Positions 27,552-37,330 are shown, counted from the first letter of the stretch. The stretch: DNA of 64,000 bases from Candidatus Nitrosotalea okcheonensis (GCF_900177045.1 NZ_LT841358.1:1141396-1205395); one strand, 5' to 3'. Notes: generated by a model from the sequence alone, not told the origin. Program-made: numbers and translations.

Positions 27552-28052
27552 TTATTCCACCGTCACTATCTTTCCTTTAGGACTATCCTCTTCCTTTAAC
27601 TTGAATTTCATTTCAAGTATTCCATTAGCATATGTAGCCATGACAGAATTTTCATCGATTTTTTGTCTTATTGGTATTTTGGCATGATATTTTCTTTCTC
27701 CATGCTCTGCATCGATATTGATTATACTTCCAACCACCTCTATCTTGATATCTTTCTTTTCTATTCCAGGCATCTCTGCGACAACCTTCAAAATCTTTTC
27801 CTTACCATCTACGATTGTGTCAACGAATGGTTCCCTGTTTTCTGCAGTTGGAAGAAGGCTTGGTCGTACGTTTCCATATTCCCTTACCACGGGTTTACCA
27901 TCAGGTCCCCTCGCTAAGGAATAACCATAGTAATACGGACCAAATGTTCGCATGTTGGATGAGTTTCTTAGTTCATACCACATGTCTCCAATCTCTCTGA
28001 ATGGTCTAGTCATTCTTTGGAAGAGGTCATCAAATTCATCGATCTCGAACAT
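27552..28052 (-). CDS. Small heat shock protein, Hsp20 family
   Basis: 166 residues. The alpha-crystallin domain fills about 75-160: VVAEMPGIEKKDIKIEVVGS, then PIRQKIDENSVMATYANGIL ending EMKFKL. ATP-independent holdase for unfolding proteins. It shares the neighbourhood of the thermosome gene, a heat-shock grouping. Confidence 0.9.
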   Translation of the reverse strand: MFEIDEFDDLFQRMTRPFREIGDMWYELRNSSNMRTFGPYYYGYSLARGPDGKPVVREYGNVRPSLLPTAENREPFVDTIVDGKEKILKVVAEMPGIEKKDIKIEVVGSIINIDAEHGERKYHAKIPIRQKIDENSVMATYANGILEMKFKLKEEDSPKGKIVTVE

Positions 28053-28435
28053 ATGATTCCACCTTATGACTAATTGTCATTACTCCAATATTAATTTTAT
28101 TACAAAATGTAATATAGATGACAATTAACAAAAATTAGTGGATTTTTCCTAGCAGATACATCAGTGTAGGCCAACAGTAACTCCATACAAGTTTCCATGT
28201 TGACTATGACCAGAAATAATATTGTTTCATTATTTTCAACAATTTTTTACACATATCACGAATCCAAGTTTGACGCTCAATATTTTCTAATTTTTTTGTT
28301 ACAAAAAATATGACCATTTGTAATGCATGTCAGATCATAAATAACTCTAAAACACCATTTTAATAACATAAAATCAATATGAACAGTCAACACCATCCCC
28401 ATTAATCATAATAATATCAAATTAAATTTAAAAAA
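28053..28435. other. Gap of about 380 bases, nothing identified
   Basis: AT-rich, no open frame with coding character, no strong hairpin. It includes the promoter side of the Hsp20 gene. Confidence 0.4.
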
Positions 28436-28606
28436 TCAGTGGGCCATGCTAAATGATGCTGACATATGCGAGTGTATCAACTCTTTGATTTTTTTACAAT
28501 TAAGACATTTCTGTTTTAGAGGCCCATTGCAATTCATGCATATTTCGATAGATGCTAATTCATCACCACATTTTCTACATAGTGTTTCCAAATTTGAAAC
28601 CCCCAT
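28436..28606 (-). CDS. Small double zinc-ribbon protein, 56 residues
   Basis: ATG 28606 to TGA 28436. Cys pattern CRKCGDEL, CMNCNGPL, CLNCKK; six Cys in three CxxC pairs, so one or two zinc sites. An AT box (AAATATAATTT on the plus strand at 28628) lies about 28 bases upstream, fitting a leaderless start. Role unknown; such proteins often bind nucleic acid. Confidence 0.6.
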   Translation of the reverse strand: MGVSNLETLCRKCGDELASIEICMNCNGPLKQKCLNCKKIKELIHSHMSASFSMAH

Positions 28607-28784
28607 TATTTTTAAAATGATAAATCCAAAATATAATTTTTATTGTACATTTATTCTAATTTAATATGCGGATCTAGATAACATAGTCTAATCTCAGTCC
28701 TATTCTATAAGATCCAAATTCTTCAAGGATAAGGTACAATAAACCTATCATCAGATGGAATCAGAGATCATCCAATTAACAAAC

Positions 28785-29405
28785 CTAGTTCTTCTGTTTA
28801 ATCAGATTTACAAAGTATTTGTGAAGAGAAATGTCCCCGGTAAGCTCGGGATGAAATGCAGTGCCTATGACGTTTCCTTGTTTTACTGCAATTATTTTTT
28901 CATTAAACTTTGAGAGTATTTCCACATCTTTTCCTGTTTCTATGATAGATGGTGCACGAATAAACACACCATGAAACTTGGAGACGCCAATTTTATCCAT
29001 CGATATTTCAGATTCAAATGAATCTTTTTGTCTGCCAAAAGCATTTCGTTCTATTTTGATGTCAAGAAAATCCAATAGTGGTTGGTCCATTTCACCAACT
29101 ACTCTATCTTTTGCTTTTTTTGAGAGCATTATCATACCTGCACATATTCCAAACACAGGCATTCCACTTGCAATTTTTTCTTTAATTTTTTTCAATGAAC
29201 CATTGACTAGAGAAAGTGTGCCTATCACAGTGCTTTCTCCACCAGGTATAATCAGCCCATCAAGATCAGATATTTGTTCAGGAGTTTTAACCTCAGTCAC
29301 AATACCTTCCATACCTAGTTCTTCAATTGCCATCTTTGTAGCCAGTATGTTCTCTGCAACATCTCCCTGAACTGCCAAAATTCCTACATTTATTCCGCCG
29401 CTCAT
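28785..29405 (-). CDS. pdxT: PLP synthase glutaminase subunit PdxT
   Basis: 206 residues, class I glutaminase: nucleophile Cys in GICAGMIML, oxyanion PGGEST, and His/Glu of the triad in AFHPELTGD. It feeds ammonia to PdxS for pyridoxal phosphate. Its start overlaps the pdxS stop by 4 bases. Confidence 0.94.
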   Translation of the reverse strand: MSGGINVGILAVQGDVAENILATKMAIEELGMEGIVTEVKTPEQISDLDGLIIPGGESTVIGTLSLVNGSLKKIKEKIASGMPVFGICAGMIMLSKKAKDRVVGEMDQPLLDFLDIKIERNAFGRQKDSFESEISMDKIGVSKFHGVFIRAPSIIETGKDVEILSKFNEKIIAVKQGNVIGTAFHPELTGDISLHKYFVNLIKQKN

Positions 29406-30370
29406 GCTGTACTACCACGTTCTTGCATTCTAAGCTCAAGGTTCTTTGTATCTAATCCCAGCATGGATTGTCTTTCATCAATCATTTTTTGTGCTTCTTT
29501 TACTTTATCCGGATCTTCCCAGAAAGTTGTTGCCAAGACTATTGCTTGTGCTCTCTCTTTTGCATCGTCAGCTTTGAATATTCCAGATCCTACAAATACT
29601 CCATCACAGCCCAAAGTCATCAAATATGCAGCATCGGCAGGAGTTGAAATTCCTCCTGCTGCAAAGTTTACAACTGGCAATCTGCCCAAACTTGCAGTCT
29701 CTTCCACAATAGAGTAAGAAACTTTCAATTCTCTTGCAACACTGATCAAGTCTTGTTCATCACCAGCATCATAGATTGATTTTATACGTCTCAGTTCAGT
29801 GTTTACATTTTTAATATGAATGACTGCTTCTGCAACATTACCAGTACCAGGTTCTCCTTTTGTTCTAATCATTGCCGCACCTTCCTCTATTCTTCGAAGA
29901 GCTTCACCAAGATTTCGTGCACCATTTACAAATGGGCTTGTGAAATCCCATTTCCATATGTGGTGGTTTTCATCTGCAGGGGTTAGAACTTCTGATTCAT
30001 CTATCATATCCACATTTGTTTCTTGCAGAACCATTGCCTCGTATACATGACCTATTCTACATTTTGCCATGACAGGAATTGTTACAGAATCAATAATCTC
30101 TTGAATAATTCTAATACTTGCAGTCCTTGCAACGCCGCCAGCTTTTCTAACGTCAGATGGAAGTTTATCTAAAACCATCACTGCTACTGCACCAGCATCT
30201 TCTGCAATCTGGGCTTGTTCAACGGTAGTAACATCCATCACAACTCCATTTTTGAGCATGTGCGCAAAACCACGTTTTAGAGTAGAAGTTCCGCGTGTTG
30301 TACCAAACGATCCTATCTTTTCTTTGATTATCCCTTTGGCATTACCCAAATCACCAGCGAGTGGAATCAT
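29402..30370 (-). CDS. pdxS: PLP synthase PdxS
   Basis: 322 residues, beta/alpha barrel. [43 protein letters not shown] and GVFVGSGIF are family blocks. Makes pyridoxal 5'-phosphate from ribose 5-phosphate, glyceraldehyde 3-phosphate and ammonia. Operon pdxS-pdxT. Confidence 0.95.
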   Translation of the reverse strand: MIPLAGDLGNAKGIIKEKIGSFGTTRGTSTLKRGFAHMLKNGVVMDVTTVEQAQIAEDAGAVAVMVLDKLPSDVRKAGGVARTASIRIIQEIIDSVTIPVMAKCRIGHVYEAMVLQETNVDMIDESEVLTPADENHHIWKWDFTSPFVNGARNLGEALRRIEEGAAMIRTKGEPGTGNVAEAVIHIKNVNTELRRIKSIYDAGDEQDLISVARELKVSYSIVEETASLGRLPVVNFAAGGISTPADAAYLMTLGCDGVFVGSGIFKADDAKERAQAIVLATTFWEDPDKVKEAQKMIDERQSMLGLDTKNLELRMQERGSTA

Positions 30371-30395
30371 GAGATTTGATCGCTCCTTAGGCTAT

Positions 30396-30929
30396 TTATT
30401 TTGTTATTTCTGCAATCACGGAATCTAGATTGCTTTGCACCTCAGTTATCAAGGGAGGAATGAATTTCTGAGTAGAATTTTGGTCGGGCCACTGGATATT
30501 GATAGATTTGCCATCCAGTGTGACTTGTAACCCAAATTTTTCATACTCGTTTAGATCACTTTTTACTGGATATGATGTTGTCGGGATTTCCATAAATCCA
30601 GTCTCTTTTATTAGTGCAGTTAGTCTTTTGACCTCATCTTTTGACAATTGATACTGTTTATCAGGTTCAGAATAACCATTCTTTGTGAGACTATAGGTAG
30701 TTTGACCATCATTTGAGATTGTTAGAACTTCTGCTGTATCAGCACCAATGCTTTGCGTAAGACCAAATGATATTTTTTTGAGGTGCTCTTTACTGTATTC
30801 TATTGATATAACATCATCAGAATTGACTGCAACATTTGGGATTTCGGGTCGAAGAAGTGTAGGAACCACAATGAAAAGTGCAGCAAGAACCGGTATTGCT
30901 CCCAATAGTATGATTATAGGACGAACCAA
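30396..30929 (-). CDS. Membrane-anchored hypothetical protein
   Basis: 177 residues. Residues 4-26 form one membrane segment (IIILLGAIPVLAALFIVVPT). The rest is an extracellular beta-rich domain with LTISNDGQTTYSLTKNGYSE and LQVTLDGKSINIQWPDQ. TTG start with a purine-rich GAGAGTG just upstream. Just upstream of pdxST on the same strand. Function unknown. Confidence 0.65.
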   Translation of the reverse strand: MVRPIIILLGAIPVLAALFIVVPTLLRPEIPNVAVNSDDVISIEYSKEHLKKISFGLTQSIGADTAEVLTISNDGQTTYSLTKNGYSEPDKQYQLSKDEVKRLTALIKETGFMEIPTTSYPVKSDLNEYEKFGLQVTLDGKSINIQWPDQNSTQKFIPPLITEVQSNLDSVIAEITK

Positions 30930-31101
30930 TTTTCACTCTCCAAGTGACTCTGATCTATATTATGCATGTAACTGATCAAAAGATGAAAATCATAATGTGT
31001 TGTTTTCTTGCAGTCCAATGCTCAAAATGAGTTACAATGGTACCAATAAATCTTCAGAAGTCAAGTAAATTAAAATTCAAGTGTATTTATGTCCATTACG
31101 T

Positions 31102-31258
31102 GGGGTCGTAGCCTAGCCTGGTATGGCGACAGTTTAGATCACATGATCACCGCTAAGGGCTCCAGTGGTTTCACAAGCTTCACTGACGCAAGGATGATGT
31201 ACAGTTTGGAGCTGTAGTGACCCGTGTGTCGCCGGTTCAATTCCGGTCGGCCCCACCA
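31102..31258 (+). tRNA. tRNA-Trp (CCA) with two introns
   Basis: Acceptor GGGGTCG/CGGCCCC, T-arm GCCGG/TTCAATT/CCGGT, CCA encoded. Removing 31131-31156 (26 nt) and 31166-31219 (54 nt) gives a perfect anticodon arm ACGGG-CTCCAGA-CCCGT and a 74-base body. The first intron falls inside the anticodon stem (28/29), a non-canonical place; the second is at the usual 37/38. TTAG/CTAA in the first and GCTCCA/TGGAGC across the second can build splicing helices. Junctions may shift by one or two bases. Confidence 0.88.
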
Positions 31259-31299
31259 TCCGATCTCTGTTTGACCGAACAGTTATAAGGAAAAAGAGA

Positions 31300-31317
31300 C
31301 CTAGTAATCATACTAGG
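31300..31317. promoter_or_regulatory. Inverted repeat CCTAGT-6-ACTAGG, possible operator
   Basis: Perfect 6-base arms around AATCAT, about 12 bases after TTATAA (31283-31288), so it covers the expected transcript start of the gene at 31370. Fits a repressor site or a 5' hairpin. Confidence 0.45.
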
Positions 31318-31328
31318 GAGAGTGTGAT

Positions 31329-31373
31329 TTGAGTTTTACAATACCAAAAATACATGGAGGTAGTCAGGATTGA
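31329..31373 (+). other. Possible 14-codon leader reading frame
   Basis: TTG 31329 after AGGGAGAGTG reads MSFTIPKIHGGSQD and stops on TGA 31371-31373, overlapping the TTG start of the next gene (TTGA). Translational coupling is possible. It may be chance. Confidence 0.25.
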
Positions 31374-32002
31374 GTAGAGGTAATTTTCCAACATTTGGCG
31401 CCTCCAAAACTGGAACTTTTGTTTCCACCTTGAAAAACTATAATCTGCCGCCTTTTATTTTAGAAAAAATTGCTGCAGACTGCAAATCAGATCTGGTCAG
31501 AAAAGGCAGAATTGAAGAACGCCTGCAAAGCATGAATGATTCTGCTCTTGAACTTTTGCACAAGGTTTTTGTTGATTGTCACGAAGATTCCGCTGGCACA
31601 TATGCCAACTATCGATTTTTTGCATACATCTCAAGCATGTTCCACAAGTGTGAAATTTTGTTAAACGAAAAAATTCCAGGCCATTCTGGCAAGATCTACA
31701 AAGTACCCATCGCAGTGAAAAACAATGGCATGTACATTGCAGTTGGTTTCAACAAATCTTCGGGCGGTCCAACAACAAAAAGAGAGGCCGTAAAATTTTA
31801 TGAGATGGTTGATGACATAAAGAAAGGAGAGCATGGAAATCAGCTTTCAGAAGGAGTTTTCGGATCTTCTGTCGGGTTTGATGGGGAAGCACTTGTCACA
31901 TTAGAAAAGCTAAGTACAACAAGAAAGAAAGATCCGCAAAATAAGATAGATTTCAAGACAGCTAGTTTTCAAGACAGAATATATTCTGTCACAAAGTGCT
32001 AG
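31370..32002 (+). CDS. Hypothetical soluble protein, 210 residues
   Basis: TTG start with a strong ribosome site GGAGGT 8 bases before it, unlike the leaderless genes around. Alpha/beta, basic, with KIYKVPIAVKNNGMYIAVGF and a Gly-rich EGVFGSSVGFDGE. No family recognised. Its stop shares CTAG with the convergent small gene. Confidence 0.6.
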   Translation: MSRGNFPTFGASKTGTFVSTLKNYNLPPFILEKIAADCKSDLVRKGRIEERLQSMNDSALELLHKVFVDCHEDSAGTYANYRFFAYISSMFHKCEILLNEKIPGHSGKIYKVPIAVKNNGMYIAVGFNKSSGGPTTKREAVKFYEMVDDIKKGEHGNQLSEGVFGSSVGFDGEALVTLEKLSTTRKKDPQNKIDFKTASFQDRIYSVTKC

Positions 32003-32115
32003 TGCTTCTTTTTAGCGGGACAGAATTTTATGTGTACTTGTTTTTCCACAGTCAATGTAGTTTCATTTTCATGAAATAGTTTTGTACTACAGTCAGGACA
32101 GACGAATTCTGGCAT
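31999..32115 (-). CDS. Small Cys-pair protein, 38 residues
   Basis: MPEFVCPDCSTKLFHENE with a further Cys near the C-terminus (FCPAKKKH): half of a zinc ribbon. ATG 32115, stop on the shared CTAG. Probably real by composition, but very short. Confidence 0.45.
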   Translation of the reverse strand: MPEFVCPDCSTKLFHENETTLTVEKQVHIKFCPAKKKH

Positions 32116-32173
32116 AAAAAATCTCCAAGGCACTTACTTATAGTCTTTTAGGGTTTAGACAAAAACTATTGTA

Positions 32174-32740
32174 TTATGATCGTAAACTGGAAGTATCTAT
32201 AGTTGCAAACAGAGCAACTTTTTCTGTTTGTTTATAATCTACATCATAGTGTTCAAAGGGCAACGATGCAAAGAGATGTTTGTCCCATATATCATGTACT
32301 AGTTCCTTGTAGTTTTTGTATCCTTTTTTCCTCAGGAATTCATGAGCAAGTTCATGAGAAACCTTTGGACAATTAGTCTCCATTAGAAATGTTAAATCAT
32401 TTTTTTGTGGACTCTTGCTCCATAAAACCATGCCAAAATTCTCTGCAAAATATCCCTCACATGTACAATCAGTCCAAAGCGGCCTAAAATAAGTCAGATA
32501 AAAATGAAAAATATCCCTTCCCCTATCAGCGTGGTCTTCAAGCAATGTAGGAGTATCAATAATTCGTAATCGTCCACCAGATCGTACAATCATCTCATCT
32601 ACTTGAATGTCAACTTTTTGTGAAAAAGTCTTTTCAATCCAAACCTTGTAAAAATGTGCCATCTTTGTGACGTATTCAAATTCCCATTTTTTATTGTCCA
32701 CATCCTCTTCTTTTACCAAGAAAATGAAATGAAGAATCAT
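32174..32740 (-). CDS. Putative zinc metallopeptidase-like protein
   Basis: 188 residues. KVSHELAHEFLRKKGYKNYK contains HExxH in a helix, the zincin zinc site; a third ligand cannot be assigned. No signal peptide. Two Cys (CTCEGYF) upstream. Similar proteins are, as far as I recall, found in ammonia-oxidising archaea; substrate unknown. Confidence 0.6.
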   Translation of the reverse strand: MILHFIFLVKEEDVDNKKWEFEYVTKMAHFYKVWIEKTFSQKVDIQVDEMIVRSGGRLRIIDTPTLLEDHADRGRDIFHFYLTYFRPLWTDCTCEGYFAENFGMVLWSKSPQKNDLTFLMETNCPKVSHELAHEFLRKKGYKNYKELVHDIWDKHLFASLPFEHYDVDYKQTEKVALFATIDTSSLRS

Positions 32741-32844
32741 ATAATGAAAAAATCATGACGCGATTAAAAGTTCTTTGCATAAAAAATTAGGATACCCTAT
32801 GATGTAGGGTTCAAAAATATGGGTAAAGATTTCTCCACAGAGAC

Positions 32845-33084
32845 TTAGCTTTGACCTTCTATTCCCATCAGGGTCAGAGTTGAACGAATCTTCTCTATTT
32901 TACGAATTTTCCAAGTGATGATTTCCCTTAATGCTTCCACTGTTGGAGATTCAATCTTGGCCAATATATCGTAGGCCCCAAAGGTACCGTGAACTTCCTT
33001 GACTCCGTTAATTGCTTTCAGTTGTGAGATGATAGATTCTTCAGAGCCAAGTTCACAATTTATTAGCACATATGCAGTTGCCAT
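32845..33084 (-). CDS. Lrp/AsnC ligand-binding (RAM) domain protein
   Basis: 79 residues from ATG 33084; TTG 33099 adds five. A single RAM domain: AYVLINCELGSEESIISQLK, GVKEVHGTFGAYDILAKI. No DNA-binding part. Such stand-alone domains bind amino acids and may tune full-length Lrp proteins. Confidence 0.85.
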   Translation of the reverse strand: MATAYVLINCELGSEESIISQLKAINGVKEVHGTFGAYDILAKIESPTVEALREIITWKIRKIEKIRSTLTLMGIEGQS

Positions 33085-33236
33085 AGTATACCTATACAAT
33101 GCAAATATATCAATAGATCTGTTTTCTCATGTAAATCAAGAATTATATCATTGTTGAAAATAGAACCTCTTTTCTGCATAAAATCTCAAGAATCCTTTTG
33201 ATTGTAGACATTTTTAGAAGATTTAGGAAAAAAGAA

Positions 33237-33381
33237 TGTTCCCCGGTTCTGACTCACATAGAGTCATTGGTACTATTAGCCTAATCCTCATCTTGTTCTA
33301 TTACCGGGGTGCCCTGTAGCACGGCTGGGTGGACCAAAAATCATATTTCATCATCCCAGTCCGTCTGCGTGCATTTGGGGC
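33237..33381 (-). ncRNA. Possible structured RNA after pheT
   Basis: Many stems in about 145 nt: CCCCGGT/ACCGGGG, GACTC/GAGTC hairpin, GCACG/CGTGC, CTGGG/CCCAG. On the minus strand the fold is followed by TTCTTTTTTCC, a T-rich terminator, and preceded by TTAATATTT at the end of pheT. Either an independent RNA or the pheST 3' end. No open frame of note; known families not matched by eye. Confidence 0.45.
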
Positions 33382-33395
33382 GATATGATTATTTT

Positions 33396-35033
33396 CTAGT
33401 CAAATATTAATCCAGTGAGCTTCATTTCAAATCCAGATATAGAAGTTCTCAGCTTGAAATTGTCAGCAATTTTAGGATCAACTTCTCCTATAGTTCCAAG
33501 TTTCTTGCCAGATATTACAATATTACCAGTTCGTCCATCAACAAACATGTGTTCTTTTTGTGCAATTGTTTCACAGGTTAGATTAAAACCAATTTTTAGA
33601 AGGGATTGAAGAACAGATTTTATTTCTGTAAAGTTTGCATCCTTGTGTGCATCAAGGCAAGCAAGATGAACCACTTCTCTGATTGAAGAACCTTTTTCGA
33701 ATACTGTTCCTATCTCAAAGATCTTTTGAGGATATGATTCATGGATATTTCTTGACAAGACTTCCATCATACCAGGAAGAAGTACATCACGAAGAATCAT
33801 GTGTTCTTGGCTTTTTGAATCTGCGACAGATATTTTTTTAGACGAATCTCGATTGGTTTTTTCATACAAAATTTCTTTGCCAGTAAGCTCAAAGTTCATT
33901 ACTTCAGTATATCCAAGACCAACCATGAGTGAACGAATAATTTCAAGTGACTTTGTGATATCATTTCTTTCTCCTGCAGAGACAGATTCAGGCATCGTAG
34001 GTACTAGATTTTGAATTCCATACCCAAGTGCTACCTCTTCAACCAGATCCATCACTCCAAAAATATCTGTCCTATATCGTGGAATTGTACAAATGATTTT
34101 TTTCCCTTTCATTCTTGCATCCAGTCGACTCTTTTTTAGGGACTTTATCATAAGAGAACTAGATATGTCAATTCCGAGCGTTTTGTTTACTAGTTCTGGT
34201 TCAAGTATCAGATCTCGTGGTTTTAATGATGGTGTGAAATTGTTTGCTCCAGTTATTCTTACAGAAAAAAGTTGAAAGCCAGCTACCTGTAAAGCATTTG
34301 CAAGAACTGCAAGCACTCCCTCTGCCGCATTTTTATCGGTTGCAGTAACCTCTACAAGTAAATTCCTAGTCTTGTTGTTAATTTCCGTGAGTCTTGAGTT
34401 AATTATTGGTGGAAAAGAGACTGTATTTCCCACAGAATCAATTAGCATAGGAACTTTATCTTTTCCTTCCAAGATGTGTTCATATTTTTTTCCTGCATCT
34501 GTTTTTTCAAGCATTTCTTTAATTGTCATTGATACATCAGATTCAAGAGAAATGAAATTATGGTTTTTTGCTACCGTTTTGTAATATAATGGAAATTTTA
34601 TTTTGTCAAGATCGTGAATTCCAATTGATGTTTTCTTTCTTCTTCTCCCTAGTCCATTATGAAGATCTTCCTGCATTGTAATTATTTGCCTTATTGTTTC
34701 ATCATTTAGAACACCATTTCTTGCCTCAATCGCTGTAACATAGGGCCGCACCTTTGAAACAGATGCATCTGCCTTTATTGCATTTTTTCCACTCTTGATT
34801 TTCAACCTAGGCATTCCGAGTTTTATTTCAAGTAGTCCTTGGAGACCTGTGATTATTCCGTAATCAGTGGAATAGTCAGGCCTGTTTGGACTGTATTCTA
34901 CATTGATGTGATTGCTTGTTTCTTCTTCAACATCTAATCCAATAAATGGTAAAGTATCCACAATCTTTGTTTTTGGAATTTTCTTTCCCAGAATCTTGCT
35001 TATTCTGTCAAAGTATAACGTGACTACGGGCAT
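33396..35033 (-). CDS. pheT: Phenylalanyl-tRNA synthetase beta subunit
   Basis: 545 residues from ATG 35033 (MPVVTLYFDRIS); a TTG at 35054 is less likely, since AAGGAG lies at the right distance before the ATG, inside pheS. B3/B4 editing region and B5 (EEVALGYGIQNL) visible; archaeal short form. Overlaps the pheS end by 10 bases; alpha2beta2 enzyme. Confidence 0.93.
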   Translation of the reverse strand: MPVVTLYFDRISKILGKKIPKTKIVDTLPFIGLDVEEETSNHINVEYSPNRPDYSTDYGIITGLQGLLEIKLGMPRLKIKSGKNAIKADASVSKVRPYVTAIEARNGVLNDETIRQIITMQEDLHNGLGRRRKKTSIGIHDLDKIKFPLYYKTVAKNHNFISLESDVSMTIKEMLEKTDAGKKYEHILEGKDKVPMLIDSVGNTVSFPPIINSRLTEINNKTRNLLVEVTATDKNAAEGVLAVLANALQVAGFQLFSVRITGANNFTPSLKPRDLILEPELVNKTLGIDISSSLMIKSLKKSRLDARMKGKKIICTIPRYRTDIFGVMDLVEEVALGYGIQNLVPTMPESVSAGERNDITKSLEIIRSLMVGLGYTEVMNFELTGKEILYEKTNRDSSKKISVADSKSQEHMILRDVLLPGMMEVLSRNIHESYPQKIFEIGTVFEKGSSIREVVHLACLDAHKDANFTEIKSVLQSLLKIGFNLTCETIAQKEHMFVDGRTGNIVISGKKLGTIGEVDPKIADNFKLRTSISGFEMKLTGLIFD

Positions 35034-36496
35034 TTTGGTACACTCCTTAGCCAACTAAACTTGTTTTCATACAAATCGCGTACATCATCAAGACCAAACT
35101 TGAGCATTGCAATTCGTTCTATCCCTCCACCCCAAGCAAGTACGGGATTTTTAATTCCCAGTGGTTTTGTTACCTCTGGTCTGAACATACCCATTCCAAA
35201 CAACTCTACCCATTTTCCAAGATTCTCATTGTATATCATTGATTGTAGTGATGGTTCCGTATATGGAAAGAACGTAGGCCAAAATTTTATCTTCTTTATT
35301 CCCATTTTGTGATAAAATTCTGTCTGCAATCCCATCAGGTCTCTCAGTGTTACATTTTTGCCCGTTACAACTCCTTCAACCTGATGAAATTCGGCTAGAT
35401 GTTTGTAGCTTAGTTTTTCATTTCGAAATACTTTACCTATTGAGAAGAGTCTTGCCTCATCATATTGGTGGTCTGCAAGGGCACGAATTGTTATACATGT
35501 AGTATGCGTTCGCAGCACAAGCCTTTTTGCTTCCTGGTTTTGCCATTGATAATTCCAGCCCTTCTTGTGTTCTTGTGAGATTTTCCTTATTTGATCTGGT
35601 TTTGCTACTGTACCTGCAATGGTATCATGTAGGTAAAATGTATCTTGCATTTCTCTTGCAGGATGATCTTGTGGGGTAAACAGAGCATCAAAGTTCCAAA
35701 AGCTAGACTGGATGTTATTTCCAATTATTTCAGAAAATCCCAGCCCAACAAATATCTCGCGCACTTCGTCTATGACATCTCTTAACGGATGACTACGTGC
35801 AGCAAATACAGGAGGAGCAGAGGCTTGTACATCAATAGCCCTTGTAACTTTTACTTCTGAATCAGGCACAGATACAATCTCAGATATACTTGTAAGATCA
35901 ATTTCATTAGGAACGTTTTTGGTTGTTTCCAGTCCTTGTTCGGTAAGACCAACCAAGACAGATTTTTTTGAAGCAAGAACTACAAACTCGGGTCTTTTTT
36001 TCAGAGATTCTAGCGCACTCTTATCTTCTAATTCATCTGCAGATACCCCTGCAGGAGTTTTAGATGATATGATTTTGATAATTTTTTCTTCAGCTGTGGA
36101 ATCATGATATCCCTTTAACATGAGCCTATTTTGGTAAATTTCAATCCAACCATTCTTCTTTGCATTTGCAATAGCAGGGCCAAATTCATTTTTTAGGTAA
36201 TTTTTTGCGTCATCAAGTTCACAAGAATATCCATCTAATGACTTTAGATAGTTTACAAGTTGTCTTTCTGGCAATCCCTTTTCTAGTGCCTCACTACCTC
36301 TCTTTCCTAATGTTACAACAGTTTTCTCCGATTCAGATACATTGACTAGATTTTTGAATTTGAGCCATTCAATGCCGCGTCTTATTTGGTCTAGGGAAAG
36401 TTGTGTAGTAGTAGCAAGATCCTCCGGCGTCAGGTTTTTCTTTTCAGACAATGTCTTGAGAATTTTTTGCTCGATTGGATGCAGAATTTGCGACAT
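35024..36496 (-). CDS. pheS: Phenylalanyl-tRNA synthetase alpha subunit
   Basis: 490 residues from ATG 36496, placed 26-27 bases after TTTAAAAA (36519-36526, minus). N-terminal winged helices (LEKILKTLSE-like segment, LSLDQIRRGIEWLK). Class II core: DHPAREMQDTFYL, FSIGKVFRNEKLSYKHLAEF, WGGGIERIAML. Charges tRNA-Phe. Confidence 0.94.
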   Translation of the reverse strand: MSQILHPIEQKILKTLSEKKNLTPEDLATTTQLSLDQIRRGIEWLKFKNLVNVSESEKTVVTLGKRGSEALEKGLPERQLVNYLKSLDGYSCELDDAKNYLKNEFGPAIANAKKNGWIEIYQNRLMLKGYHDSTAEEKIIKIISSKTPAGVSADELEDKSALESLKKRPEFVVLASKKSVLVGLTEQGLETTKNVPNEIDLTSISEIVSVPDSEVKVTRAIDVQASAPPVFAARSHPLRDVIDEVREIFVGLGFSEIIGNNIQSSFWNFDALFTPQDHPAREMQDTFYLHDTIAGTVAKPDQIRKISQEHKKGWNYQWQNQEAKRLVLRTHTTCITIRALADHQYDEARLFSIGKVFRNEKLSYKHLAEFHQVEGVVTGKNVTLRDLMGLQTEFYHKMGIKKIKFWPTFFPYTEPSLQSMIYNENLGKWVELFGMGMFRPEVTKPLGIKNPVLAWGGGIERIAMLKFGLDDVRDLYENKFSWLRSVPKCP

Positions 36497-36566
36497 TATC
36501 ACAAAAAGCCAAAAAGACTTTTTAAAGTATGCTTTTTGGGGTTTAAAATAGAAAAATTATTGGTTT

Positions 36567-37055
36567 TTATTTATTTTCTACACTTGTTAGTAATTTCATT
36601 TTTCCATCATAGAATATCAAACCTGCTTGTGGATTCGTATGATTACTGAACATGAATGGAATATGGTTTGTAGGACATGGTGGAGAAGATACGAGTATGT
36701 GTAACAACTCATGTGCATTATCTGAAAACTTGGCATCAGTCCAATAGTATTGGAAGTTCTCAGGACTGCTAGTACATGGAATAGGCAATCCTCCTCTAAA
36801 CCCTGTTGGAAATAAGGTAAAGGTTACATCATGAAATGAAATTTGTGGTGAGTTAAAGTAAGCGTCATGAGAATAATTTGGTGTCTCAAAATAATATACT
36901 TGATTTCCCAAAGTGACTACACCTGTATCATTTTTCAAGTACGCCATTGGATGTGGTTGTGGCACATTTGTTACCATAAAGAAAAATGTTAGAGTCATAA
37001 CAATAATTACGCCAATTCCTGCTCCAGTAATTATCAAAAGATGGGGAGTTTTCAT
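36567..37055 (-). CDS. Membrane-anchored hypothetical protein
   Basis: 162 residues. One N-terminal membrane segment (LLIITGAGIGVIIVMTLTFF), the rest outside: beta-rich, with two Cys (IPCTSS, SPPCPT) that could form a disulfide. Its start overlaps the upstream small membrane gene by 4 bases. Function unknown. Confidence 0.6.
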   Translation of the reverse strand: MKTPHLLIITGAGIGVIIVMTLTFFFMVTNVPQPHPMAYLKNDTGVVTLGNQVYYFETPNYSHDAYFNSPQISFHDVTFTLFPTGFRGGLPIPCTSSPENFQYYWTDAKFSDNAHELLHILVSSPPCPTNHIPFMFSNHTNPQAGLIFYDGKMKLLTSVENK

Positions 37056-37330
37056 TTCCTAACCCTTATTACATATACCGAAATTGCAACTGTTATTCCT
37101 CCAACAATACTACCAATTCCTATTACAGTTAACCAAGAATTATTCTCATTGTCATGTGGTATCAATGAGTTCCTTGGAGGACCTGTCAATCCAAGTTGTT
37201 TTTCAAGTAATCCTTGTTTTAGTACAGATGAGTTTTGACCACAACCATAACATTGTGCTTCTATAGGAAGAACGGTAGAAAACAGAGGAGCTGTTGTCAT
37301 TACAATGATTGCAAGATGTAGAGTTTTCAA
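37052..37330 (-). CDS. Small secreted/membrane protein with CxxC
   Basis: 92 residues. Signal peptide ending near IEAQ, then CYGCGQNSS, and a C-terminal membrane helix (SWLTVIGIGSIVGGITVAIS) followed by basic residues (RVRK). ATGA overlap with the next gene shows a two-gene operon. The CxxC could be redox or metal binding. Confidence 0.6.
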   Translation of the reverse strand: MKTLHLAIIVMTTAPLFSTVLPIEAQCYGCGQNSSVLKQGLLEKQLGLTGPPRNSLIPHDNENNSWLTVIGIGSIVGGITVAISVYVIRVRK

